A stretch of 25,836 bases of DNA, from positions 1 through 25,836 of the forward strand of contig CAYWYG010000011.1 of the NCBI GenBank assembly GCA_964462335.1. Reading direction: 5' to 3'. The notes below the pieces were generated by a model. It did not search any database. It worked only from the letters and a program-made list of their open reading frames with translations, and was not told the origin of the DNA. The translations under genes were made by a program, and so were the position numbers. The stretch comes from JAPUDQ01 sp964462335. GTDB lineage: Bacteria > Patescibacteriota > Saccharimonadia > Saccharimonadales > Saccharimonadaceae. This document shows positions 5,687 to 15,406 of the stretch, one piece after another (within the stretch, counting starts at the first letter, position 1; each line of letters begins with the position of its first letter).

Positions 5687-8326
5687 ATGCGGATAGCAAG
5701 TAGATTATCCTCGTTGATAGCCGTCGCGATGCTGACGTCATTGTCGGTTTTTGTTTTCCTTATTACACATAGTTCGACCGCTCATGCGTATGGATCGGTC
5801 GATGGCATAGTCAAGGTAACCGTCACTATTGCACCGGCAGATACCACCTCATCTATCATTGTGAAGTTAAACCGATCTACTAGCGCCGGTGTAGGCGACA
5901 ATGAAATTATCCTCACAAGAACTGGTTCAAATACCTTTACTGGCGATCTTAATAACGCGCACCTGAGCTGTAGCACAAGGACCCCGGGTACAATTAGTTT
6001 TACAGCAACGGTGTACAACAATAGCGGTGGTGGTTTCACGGGTCAAACACTAGACCAGTTGGGAACATCCGGAGCGCAGAATATCTGCAATGACCCTGAA
6101 ACCGCAAACTTTTCAGTCAATATTCGGCCAGTTGGGACGACGCCAGGCAACAACTCTACAGGAACAGTCTGCGGTACACTAAGCTACTATAACCCCGACA
6201 CCAAGCAAGTCATGCCATACGTGACAGATAACTCAAATATAGCAGCCGTGCCGGCTGGATCAAGTACGGGTCCAAAGACAAAGACAGACAACAATGGAAA
6301 ATACTGTATAGGAAATCTGTCTCCGGGGACATACAAACTCGTAACAACATATACCTCTCCTCAGGGGAAAAGTATGGATACCTGGACTTCTACTGACTTC
6401 CAGGTTACGGCAGGTAAAACAACCACTATAGATCACGCCGCTACTGCACCAGGGCAAGCCACCGGCACAGGATCGGCTACTACCGACACAAAGGAGACCT
6501 GTACCGTTGCCGGTATCGGCTGGGTTGTCTGCCCACTCATGACTTTCATTGGCAAGACGATCGACGCAGTTTATACGCTCATAGAACAGATGATGGTTTT
6601 TAACATACAAGATCCTTTCGGTAACAACCCCCTGAAGCAGATATGGGGTAATATTCTCGGTATTGCCAACATTGTCTTTGTAATAGCGTTTTTTGCAGTT
6701 ATATTTTCCCAGGCGACCAGTGTTGGGATCAATAATTATGGTATCAAAAAGATGCTGCCGCGCATGATCGCTGCTGCGATATTGGTCAATCTCTCGTATT
6801 ATATTTGTCTACTTGCGATTGATGCGTCCAATATCCTCGGCGCCGGTATCGATGGAGTTTTGATGAATGCACTGCCCTCCGCTCAGAGTACAAATCTCAG
6901 CTGGTCAACCGTAATCGTCGGAGCATTAGCCGGCACGGCCGTAGCTGTCGGACTAGCAACCGGTGCGCTAGTTGCTATTCTGGCACCGTTCGCAGGGACG
7001 GCACTCCTCGCAGTAGTCACGACACTGGTTATATTGGTCGCGAGGCAAGCAATTTTAATTATGCTAATCGTGCTGTCGCCTCTCGCATTCGTCGCCTTCA
7101 TCTTACCCGGAACATCGGAGTGGTTTGACAAGTGGAAGAAAATGTTCATCACAATGCTCGTGTTTTATCCACTAGTAACGCTCCTATTCTCTGGTTCTAA
7201 GGTAGCGGCATATATCATGCAGCAGGCGAATAATGGCGGTATTAGTGGGGCACTAGTACAAGTATTTGCACTTGCCGTCATGACCTTCCCGCTATTTGCA
7301 ACGCCATTTCTGTTGAAGTTCAGTGGCGGCTTGATCGGACGTATAGCAGGCGTAGTGAATAATCCGAATAAGGGACCATTTGACAGAATCAATAAGGCTG
7401 GCCAGGCTCTGTCAAATCGCATAAGGGGAGAGGCGGCCGATGCGTATGATTCTAACCCAAAAACACGCAACAAAATGAAAAATTTCCGCTCAAGGCTTAT
7501 CACTGGCACGCCTTATCTAGGTATAGGCGCTGCCGCTAAAGCACGAACCCAGGCAACCCTGCAGCAACGTGGTGACACCTATGGATCCGAGGAGCGAAAA
7601 ATTGCTCTCTCATCATTTAGCGCCCGCGGGATTAGCGGTGACAAAGAGGAGCTTTACAGGATCGCAAGGGACAGCAAAAACAAGCATGAACAATTCGCAG
7701 CCATGCTACAACTCGGTGAAATTGGCGCAGCAGACAAGCTTGAAGATTTATACCGAGGAGAAAAGGACCCCACAACCGGAGCAAGACTTGGCGCTAGAAG
7801 TATTGACCATAAAAAAGCGGCGGCGGGAGCTATTGCGGCAAGCGCTGGTAAATTAGCTAGTACGGCTAACCCGCTATTCTTTGACGCGGCAACCTATCAG
7901 TCACAAATCAAGCAAGGAAAAACTGAGTCTGACGCAACAAATCAAGCGAACAAAACGCGTCGCGAAAAAGTCACGTCACAAATGGGAGCAAACTATCTCA
8001 AAAATTTGCGTGCTGACCAAATCGCTGCGGCTCGTCAAAGCATTACTGAGCTTGGTGGACGAGGCGCTCCAGCGTACGATACGGCCGTCAACCAGGTCGA
8101 GGCTACCATGCAGGCAATAGGCAAAAACATTAACACCTTAAACGACATGACGGACGAACAGATTGTTGAGATCGGCAAAATGGCCGCCGAGTTCGGTATT
8201 AGTTCAAGCACAATAGATGCGAAATTCGTTAATCGATACAAGACTGCCGCTGCCTCATTGCAGGCGAACAAACCGTCGCCAGCATACGATCCAATCCGAA
8301 TTGGCCCAACCGGTGCATGGGACTAG
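5687..8326 (+). CDS. VirB6-like polytopic T4SS protein with extracellular N-terminal domains
   Basis: An 879-residue protein. The signal peptide is about 1-34 (cut near AHA before YGSV). Residues ~35-245 are extracellular and beta-rich. The part from about 155 (GTVCGTLSYY) to 240 resembles a carboxypeptidase-regulatory-like Ig fold, with the DNNGKYCIGNLSPGTYKL signature. Residues ~275-545 hold five or more membrane helices, including a long run of small and hydrophobic residues, as in VirB6/TrbL channel proteins. Residues ~545-879 are highly charged and Ala-rich, probably helical and cytosolic. VirB6 proteins form the inner-membrane channel of T4SS. It overlaps no gene and is followed 20 bases later by prgI. 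VirB6 is assigned by topology, size and context, not by a signature motif. Confidence 0.78.
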   Translation: MRIASRLSSLIAVAMLTSLSVFVFLITHSSTAHAYGSVDGIVKVTVTIAPADTTSSIIVKLNRSTSAGVGDNEIILTRTGSNTFTGDLNNAHLSCSTRTPGTISFTATVYNNSGGGFTGQTLDQLGTSGAQNICNDPETANFSVNIRPVGTTPGNNSTGTVCGTLSYYNPDTKQVMPYVTDNSNIAAVPAGSSTGPKTKTDNNGKYCIGNLSPGTYKLVTTYTSPQGKSMDTWTSTDFQVTAGKTTTIDHAATAPGQATGTGSATTDTKETCTVAGIGWVVCPLMTFIGKTIDAVYTLIEQMMVFNIQDPFGNNPLKQIWGNILGIANIVFVIAFFAVIFSQATSVGINNYGIKKMLPRMIAAAILVNLSYYICLLAIDASNILGAGIDGVLMNALPSAQSTNLSWSTVIVGALAGTAVAVGLATGALVAILAPFAGTALLAVVTTLVILVARQAILIMLIVLSPLAFVAFILPGTSEWFDKWKKMFITMLVFYPLVTLLFSGSKVAAYIMQQANNGGISGALVQVFALAVMTFPLFATPFLLKFSGGLIGRIAGVVNNPNKGPFDRINKAGQALSNRIRGEAADAYDSNPKTRNKMKNFRSRLITGTPYLGIGAAAKARTQATLQQRGDTYGSEERKIALSSFSARGISGDKEELYRIARDSKNKHEQFAAMLQLGEIGAADKLEDLYRGEKDPTTGARLGARSIDHKKAAAGAIAASAGKLASTANPLFFDAATYQSQIKQGKTESDATNQANKTRREKVTSQMGANYLKNLRADQIAAARQSITELGGRGAPAYDTAVNQVEATMQAIGKNINTLNDMTDEQIVEIGKMAAEFGISSSTIDAKFVNRYKTAAASLQANKPSPAYDPIRIGPTGAWD

Positions 8327-8346
8327 GGTCAAGGACAATAACCACT

Positions 8347-9303
8347 ATGGCTGAATACAAAGTACCCCAAGACGTCGAGGCGGATGACAAGCTCATCGGG
8401 CCGTTTAGTTTCCGACAGTTTATCTACCTGATCATCGTTGCGATAGGTATCGCACTGGCATATTTTCTCAGTCAGGTATTTATCGGACTGATGTTGATCC
8501 CGATGCCATTTATCTTGTTCTTTGGCGCGTTGGCGCTGCCACTACGTAAAGACCAGCCGATGGAGATCTATCTCGTAGCGATTGTCAGGTTTCTGATGAA
8601 ACCGCGCCTGAGGTTATGGCAGCCAGAAGGGCAGGTCAATCTCGTGACGATCGTCGCGCCGCACGTTATTGAACCCGTACGCACAAAGGACTTTGGTGGC
8701 GACGAGGCCCAACAACGACTCGCGTATCTCGCGAACATCATCGATACTCAGGGCTGGGCTGCCCGCGGTATCAATGAACCTGCGGCGACCACCGTATCGA
8801 GCCTCAATGACACGATCGCGGCCGAAGCAAGCACGGTCGATGATATGATGGATACTTCTGTCGGCATCGGGCGTCAGCTAGATAGTCTCATCGAGGAACA
8901 AGATGCAATCCGGATGCGGCAGGTCACGCAACAGTTTCAAGCTGCCATGCAGCAACCTCCTACTGCCCGTAGCGCACAGTCATTTGTGGTATTTCCGACG
9001 TCAGCCGACGATGATCTACCTGCCATGCAGCCCCTCTCGTCCGCGTCGAACACTCCGAGCTACAACCCCTATCCAGCCGCTATGCGCCAACACGTCATCG
9101 ACCCTAGCGGCACACCGACACCCCACCAAGACACGAGATCAACAGCCACAGATAACACCGACGGATCACAAAACGCTAGCGATGAACCGCCCTCTCCTGA
9201 TATAATGAGACTTGCAAACAACCGCGATCTTTCGATCAGTGCTATTGCTCGAGAAGCGCATCGTCTTGAAGAAAGCGAAGAAGTCGTAATATCACTGCAC
9301 TAA
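8347..9303 (+). CDS. PrgI family T4SS protein with long C-terminal tail
   Basis: A 318-residue protein from the ATG at 8347 (MAEYKVPQDV). An upstream ATG at 8317 would overlap the previous gene and is less likely, since AAGGA (8331-8335) serves 8347. The first ~100 residues match PrgI/VirB3-like proteins: a short KVPQDVEADDKLIGPFSFRQ lead, two membrane helices at about 26-70, and then a basic juxtamembrane region with MKPRLRLWQP. The remaining ~200 residues are hydrophilic, Gln/Ala/Ser/Pro-rich and probably disordered. VirB3/PrgI anchors the VirB4 ATPase at the membrane, which agrees with VirB4 two genes downstream. The tail is much longer than in the Gram-positive conjugation proteins. Confidence 0.87.
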   Translation: MAEYKVPQDVEADDKLIGPFSFRQFIYLIIVAIGIALAYFLSQVFIGLMLIPMPFILFFGALALPLRKDQPMEIYLVAIVRFLMKPRLRLWQPEGQVNLVTIVAPHVIEPVRTKDFGGDEAQQRLAYLANIIDTQGWAARGINEPAATTVSSLNDTIAAEASTVDDMMDTSVGIGRQLDSLIEEQDAIRMRQVTQQFQAAMQQPPTARSAQSFVVFPTSADDDLPAMQPLSSASNTPSYNPYPAAMRQHVIDPSGTPTPHQDTRSTATDNTDGSQNASDEPPSPDIMRLANNRDLSISAIAREAHRLEESEEVVISLH

Positions 9304-9335
9304 GATCCTAATCTTGAGGGTGGGGACAAATAAGG

Positions 9336-10157
9336 ATGCAACCACAGCAGCCACAAGTACCGATACAGGGCAGCGCACCAGTGGGTGTTGTTGGATCTCC
9401 TGGCGTGGTCACACCACAGACTGCCCAGCCACCGCGTAATCCCAATAGCTCGCAAAACTCGCTTCAAATATCAGAGGTGCGCGAGGGTATGGTCGTGATG
9501 AACGACGGTAGCTTTCGTGCTGTTGTCGCCTGTCAATCGATCAATTTTGATCTCATGAGTGATCGTGAACGCGAGGGCGTCGAATATAGCTACCAGAGTT
9601 TTTTGAACTCGTTGTATTTTCCTGTACAAATCCTTATCAGGTCGCAGCGCGTCGATATCGGGCCGTATCTCGAAAAACTCTCTAAGATCCGTCGTGATCA
9701 GGATAATATGCTACTCGGCGTACTTATGGATGACTACATAAACTTTGTTGATCAACTCAGCCAAGAGGCTAATATCATGGACAAGGCGTTTTATGTCGTC
9801 GTTCCGTATTTTCCGACAGGTGATATCAATAGCGCGGTCAATACCAGTAAAAACCTCTTTAGCAACCTCTTTAAGCCGCAGCAACAAACCAATATCCAGA
9901 TCGACAAGGCATCCTACCAAAAGGCCAAAGATGAGATCCAAAATCGCCTCAATGTTGTCATCAGCGGGCTCTATCAAATGGGTGTACGGTGTGTTCAGCT
10001 ACAGACCAAGGAACTGGCTGGACTCTACTACAACATCTATAACCCCGACACTGCAGTGCGGCAACCGCTCATTGACTTTGAGCAGGTAACTGGCGCGTAT
10101 GTGCAAAAGGGTGAAGGAACCGCTACGGCGCCCCACCTAGATAGGCAGGTACCGTAA
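9336..10157 (+). CDS. TraC-like protein, separate VirB4 N-domain homologue
   Basis: A 273-residue soluble protein. About 40 Pro/Gln-rich residues precede an alpha/beta domain starting at LQISEVREGMVVMNDGSFRA. It resembles the N-terminal non-ATPase part of VirB4/TraC proteins, including QSINFDLMSDREREGVEYSY and the segment FPVQILIRSQ. No Walker A motif is present. The next gene overlaps by one base (TAATG), so the two are translationally coupled and the proteins probably pair. Since that VirB4 has its own N-terminal domain, this is an extra copy of the domain rather than simply a split gene. The start codon at 9336 follows a G-rich stretch (GGTGGGG) about 10 bases away. Confidence 0.8.
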   Translation: MQPQQPQVPIQGSAPVGVVGSPGVVTPQTAQPPRNPNSSQNSLQISEVREGMVVMNDGSFRAVVACQSINFDLMSDREREGVEYSYQSFLNSLYFPVQILIRSQRVDIGPYLEKLSKIRRDQDNMLLGVLMDDYINFVDQLSQEANIMDKAFYVVVPYFPTGDINSAVNTSKNLFSNLFKPQQQTNIQIDKASYQKAKDEIQNRLNVVISGLYQMGVRCVQLQTKELAGLYYNIYNPDTAVRQPLIDFEQVTGAYVQKGEGTATAPHLDRQVP

Positions 10158-12022
10158 TGGGGCTTTTTGGCGGTACAAAAACTGACGTGGTCGAAGTTGC
10201 CGAGGCACAGCGACAACGTGAACAGCAAGAGGTAGAGCAGGAGTTCTTGAGGGGTATCACCACCCTTCGTGATACGATAGCCCCAAGTAGCCTCGAGATA
10301 CAGTCAGCTTATTTTCGCCTTGGTACCAAATACGGGCGAACGATTTATGTGTATGGTTATCCTCGTCGCATCTATACCGGCTGGTTGAGCTCGATTATCA
10401 ACCTAGACGAAGTTGTCGACATCAGCATGTTTATCTACCCCGTCGAGAGCCAGGTAGTGCTCAACAACTTACGCAAGAAGGTCACTCAGCTTGAGGCAAG
10501 TATGAGCATCAATGCCGAGCACGGCAAAGTTCGCGACCCCGGACTTGAGGCAGCCATCCAAGACGCTGAGGAATTACGCGACCAATTGCAGGTCGGGGCT
10601 GAGCGCTTTTTCCGTTATGGGCTATATCTGACACTCTACGGCGACAGTCTCGACGAGCTCAGCTTTGTACAGCACAAGGTCGAGACAATTCTCGGCCAAC
10701 AGCTCGTCATGAGTAAAGTTGCGAGCAGTCAACAGGAGCAAGGCCTCAACAGCACCGTGCCGCAAATGTCCGATCAGCTGCAGATCCGTCGCAACATGAA
10801 CACCGGCGCAATTAGCACTAGCTTTCCGTTCACCAGCGCCGACTTGACCCAGGAAAAAGGCGTCCTTTACGGCATCAATATGCACAACAACGGCCTCGTC
10901 ATCTTTGATCGTTTCAGTCTAGAAAATGCCAATATGGTCGTCTTTGCCAAATCAGGTGCTGGTAAAAGCTTCACGGTAAAACTCGAAGCCTTGCGTACGA
11001 TGATGATGGGCGCCGACGTGATCATCATCGATCCCGAAAATGAATACCAGCGCCTCGCTGATGCCGTCGGTGGCAGCTATATACGGCTCAGTCTCAATAG
11101 TGACACGCGCATCAACCCGTTTGACCTGCCTCGTGTCATTGATAGCGAAGAAGCAAACGATGCCTTGCGCGCAAACCTCGTGACACTCCATGGACTATTG
11201 CGGCTCATGTTGGGAGGTTCACAGATCGCGAGCAACGGTATGATGATGCCGTCGCTCGCGCCAAGCGAAGAAGCAGACCTCGACCAAGCGCTTATCGATA
11301 CGTACGCACGGGCCGGTATCACAAGTGACCCATTGACGCACAACTCGATCCCTCCAACAATAGGCGATCTTTACGAGACGTTACTTCACATGGGTGGTAG
11401 TGGGCCACAACTTGCACAGCGTCTGCGTAAATACACGACCGGAACATTCGCGGGTATATTCTCGCAGCAGAGCAATATCGACATCAACAATACAATGGTC
11501 GTCTTCAATATTCGCGACCTCGAAGATGAACTAAGGCCAGTTGCGATGTATATTGTCCTGAGCCACATCTGGAACAAAACACGTAGCGAACAAAAGAAGC
11601 GTATGCTGATCGTCGATGAAGCATGGCAACTCATGAAATATGACGACTCGGCAAACTTCCTCTTTAGTCTCGCCAAACGTGCCCGTAAATACTATCTCGG
11701 CCTCACAACCGTCACGCAAGATGTCGAAGACTTTATGAGTAGCAAGATGGGACGTGCCATCGTCGCCAACTCAAGCATGCAGCTCCTCCTGAAACAGTCA
11801 TCAAGCGCTGTCGATGTACTCAGTGATGTCTTCAAGCTGACAGAGGAGGAGAAGAAGCGTCTTGCAAACTTTCCCGTCGGCCAAGGGCTGTTTTTCGCCG
11901 GACAAAACCACGTCCATCTACAGATCATCGGCAGCCCAACCGAACAGGCTCTCATCACAACCAACCCGCAACAACTGCAAAATATGCAACAAGCACCACC
12001 GCAAGCACCATACGGTTCATAA
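10157..12022 (+). CDS. virB4: VirB4 family T4SS ATPase
   Basis: A 621-residue AAA+/RecA-fold ATPase that powers T4SS assembly or transport at the inner face of the membrane. An N-terminal domain (~1-230) is followed by Walker A AKSGAGKSF, with Lys270. A DPENEY motif lies about 30 residues later, and Walker B MLIVDEAW has Asp487/Glu488. A late TTVTQDVEDF segment, typical of VirB4, is also present. The C-terminus is Gln-rich. The length is shorter than proteobacterial VirB4 (~800) but usual for Gram-positive and CPR forms. It overlaps the preceding gene by one base. All catalytic residues appear intact. It could also be called TraE or TrbE. Confidence 0.95.
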   Translation: MGLFGGTKTDVVEVAEAQRQREQQEVEQEFLRGITTLRDTIAPSSLEIQSAYFRLGTKYGRTIYVYGYPRRIYTGWLSSIINLDEVVDISMFIYPVESQVVLNNLRKKVTQLEASMSINAEHGKVRDPGLEAAIQDAEELRDQLQVGAERFFRYGLYLTLYGDSLDELSFVQHKVETILGQQLVMSKVASSQQEQGLNSTVPQMSDQLQIRRNMNTGAISTSFPFTSADLTQEKGVLYGINMHNNGLVIFDRFSLENANMVVFAKSGAGKSFTVKLEALRTMMMGADVIIIDPENEYQRLADAVGGSYIRLSLNSDTRINPFDLPRVIDSEEANDALRANLVTLHGLLRLMLGGSQIASNGMMMPSLAPSEEADLDQALIDTYARAGITSDPLTHNSIPPTIGDLYETLLHMGGSGPQLAQRLRKYTTGTFAGIFSQQSNIDINNTMVVFNIRDLEDELRPVAMYIVLSHIWNKTRSEQKKRMLIVDEAWQLMKYDDSANFLFSLAKRARKYYLGLTTVTQDVEDFMSSKMGRAIVANSSMQLLLKQSSSAVDVLSDVFKLTEEEKKRLANFPVGQGLFFAGQNHVHLQIIGSPTEQALITTNPQQLQNMQQAPPQAPYGS

Positions 12023-12063
12023 AGTCTCGACCAACATAGGGAGAATGAGGTACACTAATAACC

Positions 12064-15000
12064 ATGAGCGACAAGACGGCCTTGAAGCTACGAGAGAGCG
12101 AAGGGGGAGAGCTCAACAATAGATGGGCGTACAATCCCGACGAAAATCCTGACAGGTCTATCGACGAAGATGAGGGGGATGGTTCTTCGAATTGGTATGA
12201 TTCAGAATTTAAGAAGATTGCCGAGGCCAATCCTGACGTCGCAGAGCGCGGCAATCAAATCCTGGCAGGACAGCGCAATCCAGACTCAAGTCGACAAGCA
12301 GTTCAGGAAAAAGAAAAGACGGCCGTCGGCGACACTGCTGTTGGTAAAGCCGCCGTGGGCGCGGCTAATATGGTCAACCCCGCTGTTGGCAAAGTCGTAC
12401 AATTTTTGGGCAAGATAAAAACCCGCAACGGCGCTGCCGGAACTATCGTTGCAGTAGTGATGGTTGGGCTCGTTGCGCTTGGCAGCATACTGGGGGGCTC
12501 TCTCGCACCGTTTGCCTTTATGGCCAATGTGGTCGATGACCTCAACGACCAGCTCGCAAGCCTAGACATACGCCAAGAAAAATTATTACGCACAAAGACA
12601 AAAGGTATCCAAAATGACTTCGTCAACGGATGCTCGATCATGTCGATCAGGTGTAAATACCGATCAGTTTCAAAGGCGGACGTAGAACGGCTGAAGTCGG
12701 TCGGCATCGAGGTGAGCGGGAAATCTATCGCGGGTCGGGTTTTCCCCGATAGACAAGGTTACACACTTGAAGTCGATGGTAGAACACGTAGCATGAGTGC
12801 AAGAGAGCTCGCCGATCTCATAAAGACAAACCCGAGAATAAGCAACCAATTTCGAGAAGCCCAAAATATGAAGTTCTTTGGTTTTGCTGATAAATCATTC
12901 CGTTGGTTCGCTTCGAAAGTACGGGCAAACCTGGGTAAACCAAGCTATATCGGTGCAACAGAGGAGGAGCAATTTAAAAACTTTTCGCGCGGCATCACAA
13001 GCCCCGAAGCAGTACCTGGCGCAAAATTTATACAACTAAGCGAGACCGATCCACAGACTGGCGAGCCCTTATACGCTATAGAGGGGGATACTTCCCCTAC
13101 GCGAGCAACGTATACCGAAGCGCAGGTAAAGATCTTTCAGGAAAGAATGGCCGTCATATCAGCTCCAGCGGTCATGCCAAAACCCGTTGCGCAGATCGCA
13201 AATATTATCAATGTTCTTGGTATGAACGATCTGGCGTGTACCGCAAAAAATATGATCGGTGCGGCAGCAATTGCATCAAAATATGCAAAATCCATTATAC
13301 TCGCAAAGTATAGTATAGAGATATCTGCTGCAGTCAATGCGGTCAAGGCAGGTCACGGAACCGAGAAAGATGGCCGAATGGTAGGTAATTTCTTTGCAAA
13401 GACAGATAATCGCTCAACAATAATAGATGTCGGAAAATCGATTGAGGCGGCTACCTCGTCAAGCGGAGGAGGTTATACGGTTAATACCAACAATCTTTCT
13501 GGATCAAATGGCGTATCAGTAGCAAACCCATTCTTCGGTAGAAATGCGATGGACTCACCATTGGTAAAGCTATCGATGGCTGACGTAGCGGCAGCAATGG
13601 TCTTTACTCCGACGATTGCTACCAGTACTTATATGCTTGGGTTTTCGACTACCGCAGCCGTCGTCCTAAGTGGTATCGCAACCATTATGGACGCAATACC
13701 ACTGACGAGCGATACGGCATGCGCTATCATACAGAACTGGGGGGTACGCACCATTGGGTTTGTTGTCGGAATCATTGCGGCAATCTATAGTGGTGGTACT
13801 GCCATCATAAAAAATATAGCTGCGTTCATTGGCCTGACAGTTATCATGGTAGTGATTACTAACATCTTACAGAATCTTGTTGCTGGAAAGCCAGTCCCTG
13901 ATGATATTGATAGTAGGCCCGACGAGAGGGGCGCGGCGGTGTGGACTGGTATTGGCGTCACCACGGGCCAGACTGCTCAGGTGCGCGGCATGATACCTGG
14001 TGACGCCCAAGAGTTAAATAGTTACGCGCCCGAGAGAAGTCGTGTTGCAAAATTATACAACGCGATGGAAATCAACACCACATCACCGTTTGACACAAAA
14101 AGTGATAAATCAATGATCGGCCGTATCGCTCTAGCGATTAATCGTAGTGTGGATCTAGACCATATCTCGCTTACAAATATCGCTACATCAGCAAGGAATA
14201 TAGTTGCAAGCAGCATAGCCGCCCCACATTCACAGCAGGTATTTGCAGACAGCATCAACCCAAGTCGTCTAACGATGTGTGATGACAAGGAGTATAAGGA
14301 GTTGGGTGTTGCGGCAGATGTCCAGTGTAACCTACGGTATTATTTACCCAAAGATGATCTAAATAGCGACCCTGATGATGTCGCAGTATGGATGGAACAA
14401 CAGGGCTATGTCGAGAAAGATACCGTCACTGGCGTGCCGGCAGGATATACTCCTCCCAGCTCACAAGAATCATCCAATTTATTTACTAGTTTCCTCAACG
14501 GCTTTGTCAGCTCATTTTACGCAACACGCAATTATGGCTCGATGAATAACGCGGCAAATCCTCAAGGTGCAGAATATGCGAAGTTTCTCGACTACTGCGC
14601 ATATCGTTCTATGCCATATGGCAAAACATATGAAGAGGCGGGCGCTTACGGAGACGCATCGGCTGAATGGAAAGATGGTAAGATGTGCCTTATCACTCCA
14701 CAGAACTGCCTGACAAAATACTCAGGATTTGCTGACTGTAAACGTATGGCTCCAATCATCAGCAAGTTTCGTATCTATACATTCGACCGAAGCACAATAG
14801 ATGTGACCGATGATTACCAGGAGCAACCAGAAGCAGTGCCGGCCGGCCCAACCTTACCAGAAACTCCATCAACCAACGCTGTTGTAAAGGATGGTTGGGT
14901 ATTCCCAACGCCAAACTGGAGGGGAAGTTTCGGAACAAATGTATGGGGAAGTTGCTCAGTGCAATGCCGACATCAGGGTATTGATATCGGTGGCGGCGGT

Positions 15001-15405
15001 ATGACCGTACTAGCGGCACATGACGGAACGATCGTGAAAACGAATTCAACATCCAGTGGCTATGGCGGGGGTTATATTATCCAGGTTACTAAAAACAATC
15101 AACCGCAAAATCTATACTACGCCTACCAGCACATGAGCAGTGCGCCGCTGTCTGCTGGGACGACGGTGAGGGCTGGTCAGTCGATCGGAATTAGCGGCTG
15201 CACAGGAAATTGTCGAGGTCCGCATATTCACTTTTCGATCGAAAAAACCAATCATATCAGTACATACAAAGAGGGTGCTGGAAAATCAGATCTAGCAATG
15301 CCCACCCTCCCGCCATTATGTTTCTTGCCTACAAGCGGTATTAATCTCGGCTCCCAAGCGAGCGCAACCACCGGCAGCGCATTTTGTTCAAAGTTTGGAT
15401 TATGA
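12064..15405 (+). CDS. large membrane protein with C-terminal M23 peptidase
   Basis: A 1113-residue protein. Residues 1-120 are charged and cytosolic. A membrane helix lies at about 125-150, followed by a coiled-coil-like stretch. Residues ~150-500 are mostly soluble. A cluster of three or four helices occupies about 502-609. The rest is extracellular, ending in an M23/LytM endopeptidase domain (~945-1066). The zinc and catalytic residues look intact: HQGID (His970, Asp974), YQHM (His1023) and PHIH (His1054, His1056). M23 enzymes cut peptide cross-links in peptidoglycan, so it probably opens the wall for the T4SS. Four or more further cysteines lie outside. GAGG, 11 bases before the ATG, is a modest binding site. 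Confidence 0.85.
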   Translation: MSDKTALKLRESEGGELNNRWAYNPDENPDRSIDEDEGDGSSNWYDSEFKKIAEANPDVAERGNQILAGQRNPDSSRQAVQEKEKTAVGDTAVGKAAVGAANMVNPAVGKVVQFLGKIKTRNGAAGTIVAVVMVGLVALGSILGGSLAPFAFMANVVDDLNDQLASLDIRQEKLLRTKTKGIQNDFVNGCSIMSIRCKYRSVSKADVERLKSVGIEVSGKSIAGRVFPDRQGYTLEVDGRTRSMSARELADLIKTNPRISNQFREAQNMKFFGFADKSFRWFASKVRANLGKPSYIGATEEEQFKNFSRGITSPEAVPGAKFIQLSETDPQTGEPLYAIEGDTSPTRATYTEAQVKIFQERMAVISAPAVMPKPVAQIANIINVLGMNDLACTAKNMIGAAAIASKYAKSIILAKYSIEISAAVNAVKAGHGTEKDGRMVGNFFAKTDNRSTIIDVGKSIEAATSSSGGGYTVNTNNLSGSNGVSVANPFFGRNAMDSPLVKLSMADVAAAMVFTPTIATSTYMLGFSTTAAVVLSGIATIMDAIPLTSDTACAIIQNWGVRTIGFVVGIIAAIYSGGTAIIKNIAAFIGLTVIMVVITNILQNLVAGKPVPDDIDSRPDERGAAVWTGIGVTTGQTAQVRGMIPGDAQELNSYAPERSRVAKLYNAMEINTTSPFDTKSDKSMIGRIALAINRSVDLDHISLTNIATSARNIVASSIAAPHSQQVFADSINPSRLTMCDDKEYKELGVAADVQCNLRYYLPKDDLNSDPDDVAVWMEQQGYVEKDTVTGVPAGYTPPSSQESSNLFTSFLNGFVSSFYATRNYGSMNNAANPQGAEYAKFLDYCAYRSMPYGKTYEEAGAYGDASAEWKDGKMCLITPQNCLTKYSGFADCKRMAPIISKFRIYTFDRSTIDVTDDYQEQPEAVPAGPTLPETPSTNAVVKDGWVFPTPNWRGSFGTNVWGSCSVQCRHQGIDIGGGGMTVLAAHDGTIVKTNSTSSGYGGGYIIQVTKNNQPQNLYYAYQHMSSAPLSAGTTVRAGQSIGISGCTGNCRGPHIHFSIEKTNHISTYKEGAGKSDLAMPTLPPLCFLPTSGINLGSQASATTGSAFCSKFGL

Positions 15406-15406
15406 T

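Noticed and set aside
8317..8346. Upstream ATG for the PrgI gene
   Set aside because: It overlaps the previous gene, and the AAGGA site and the PrgI-like N-terminus favour 8347.
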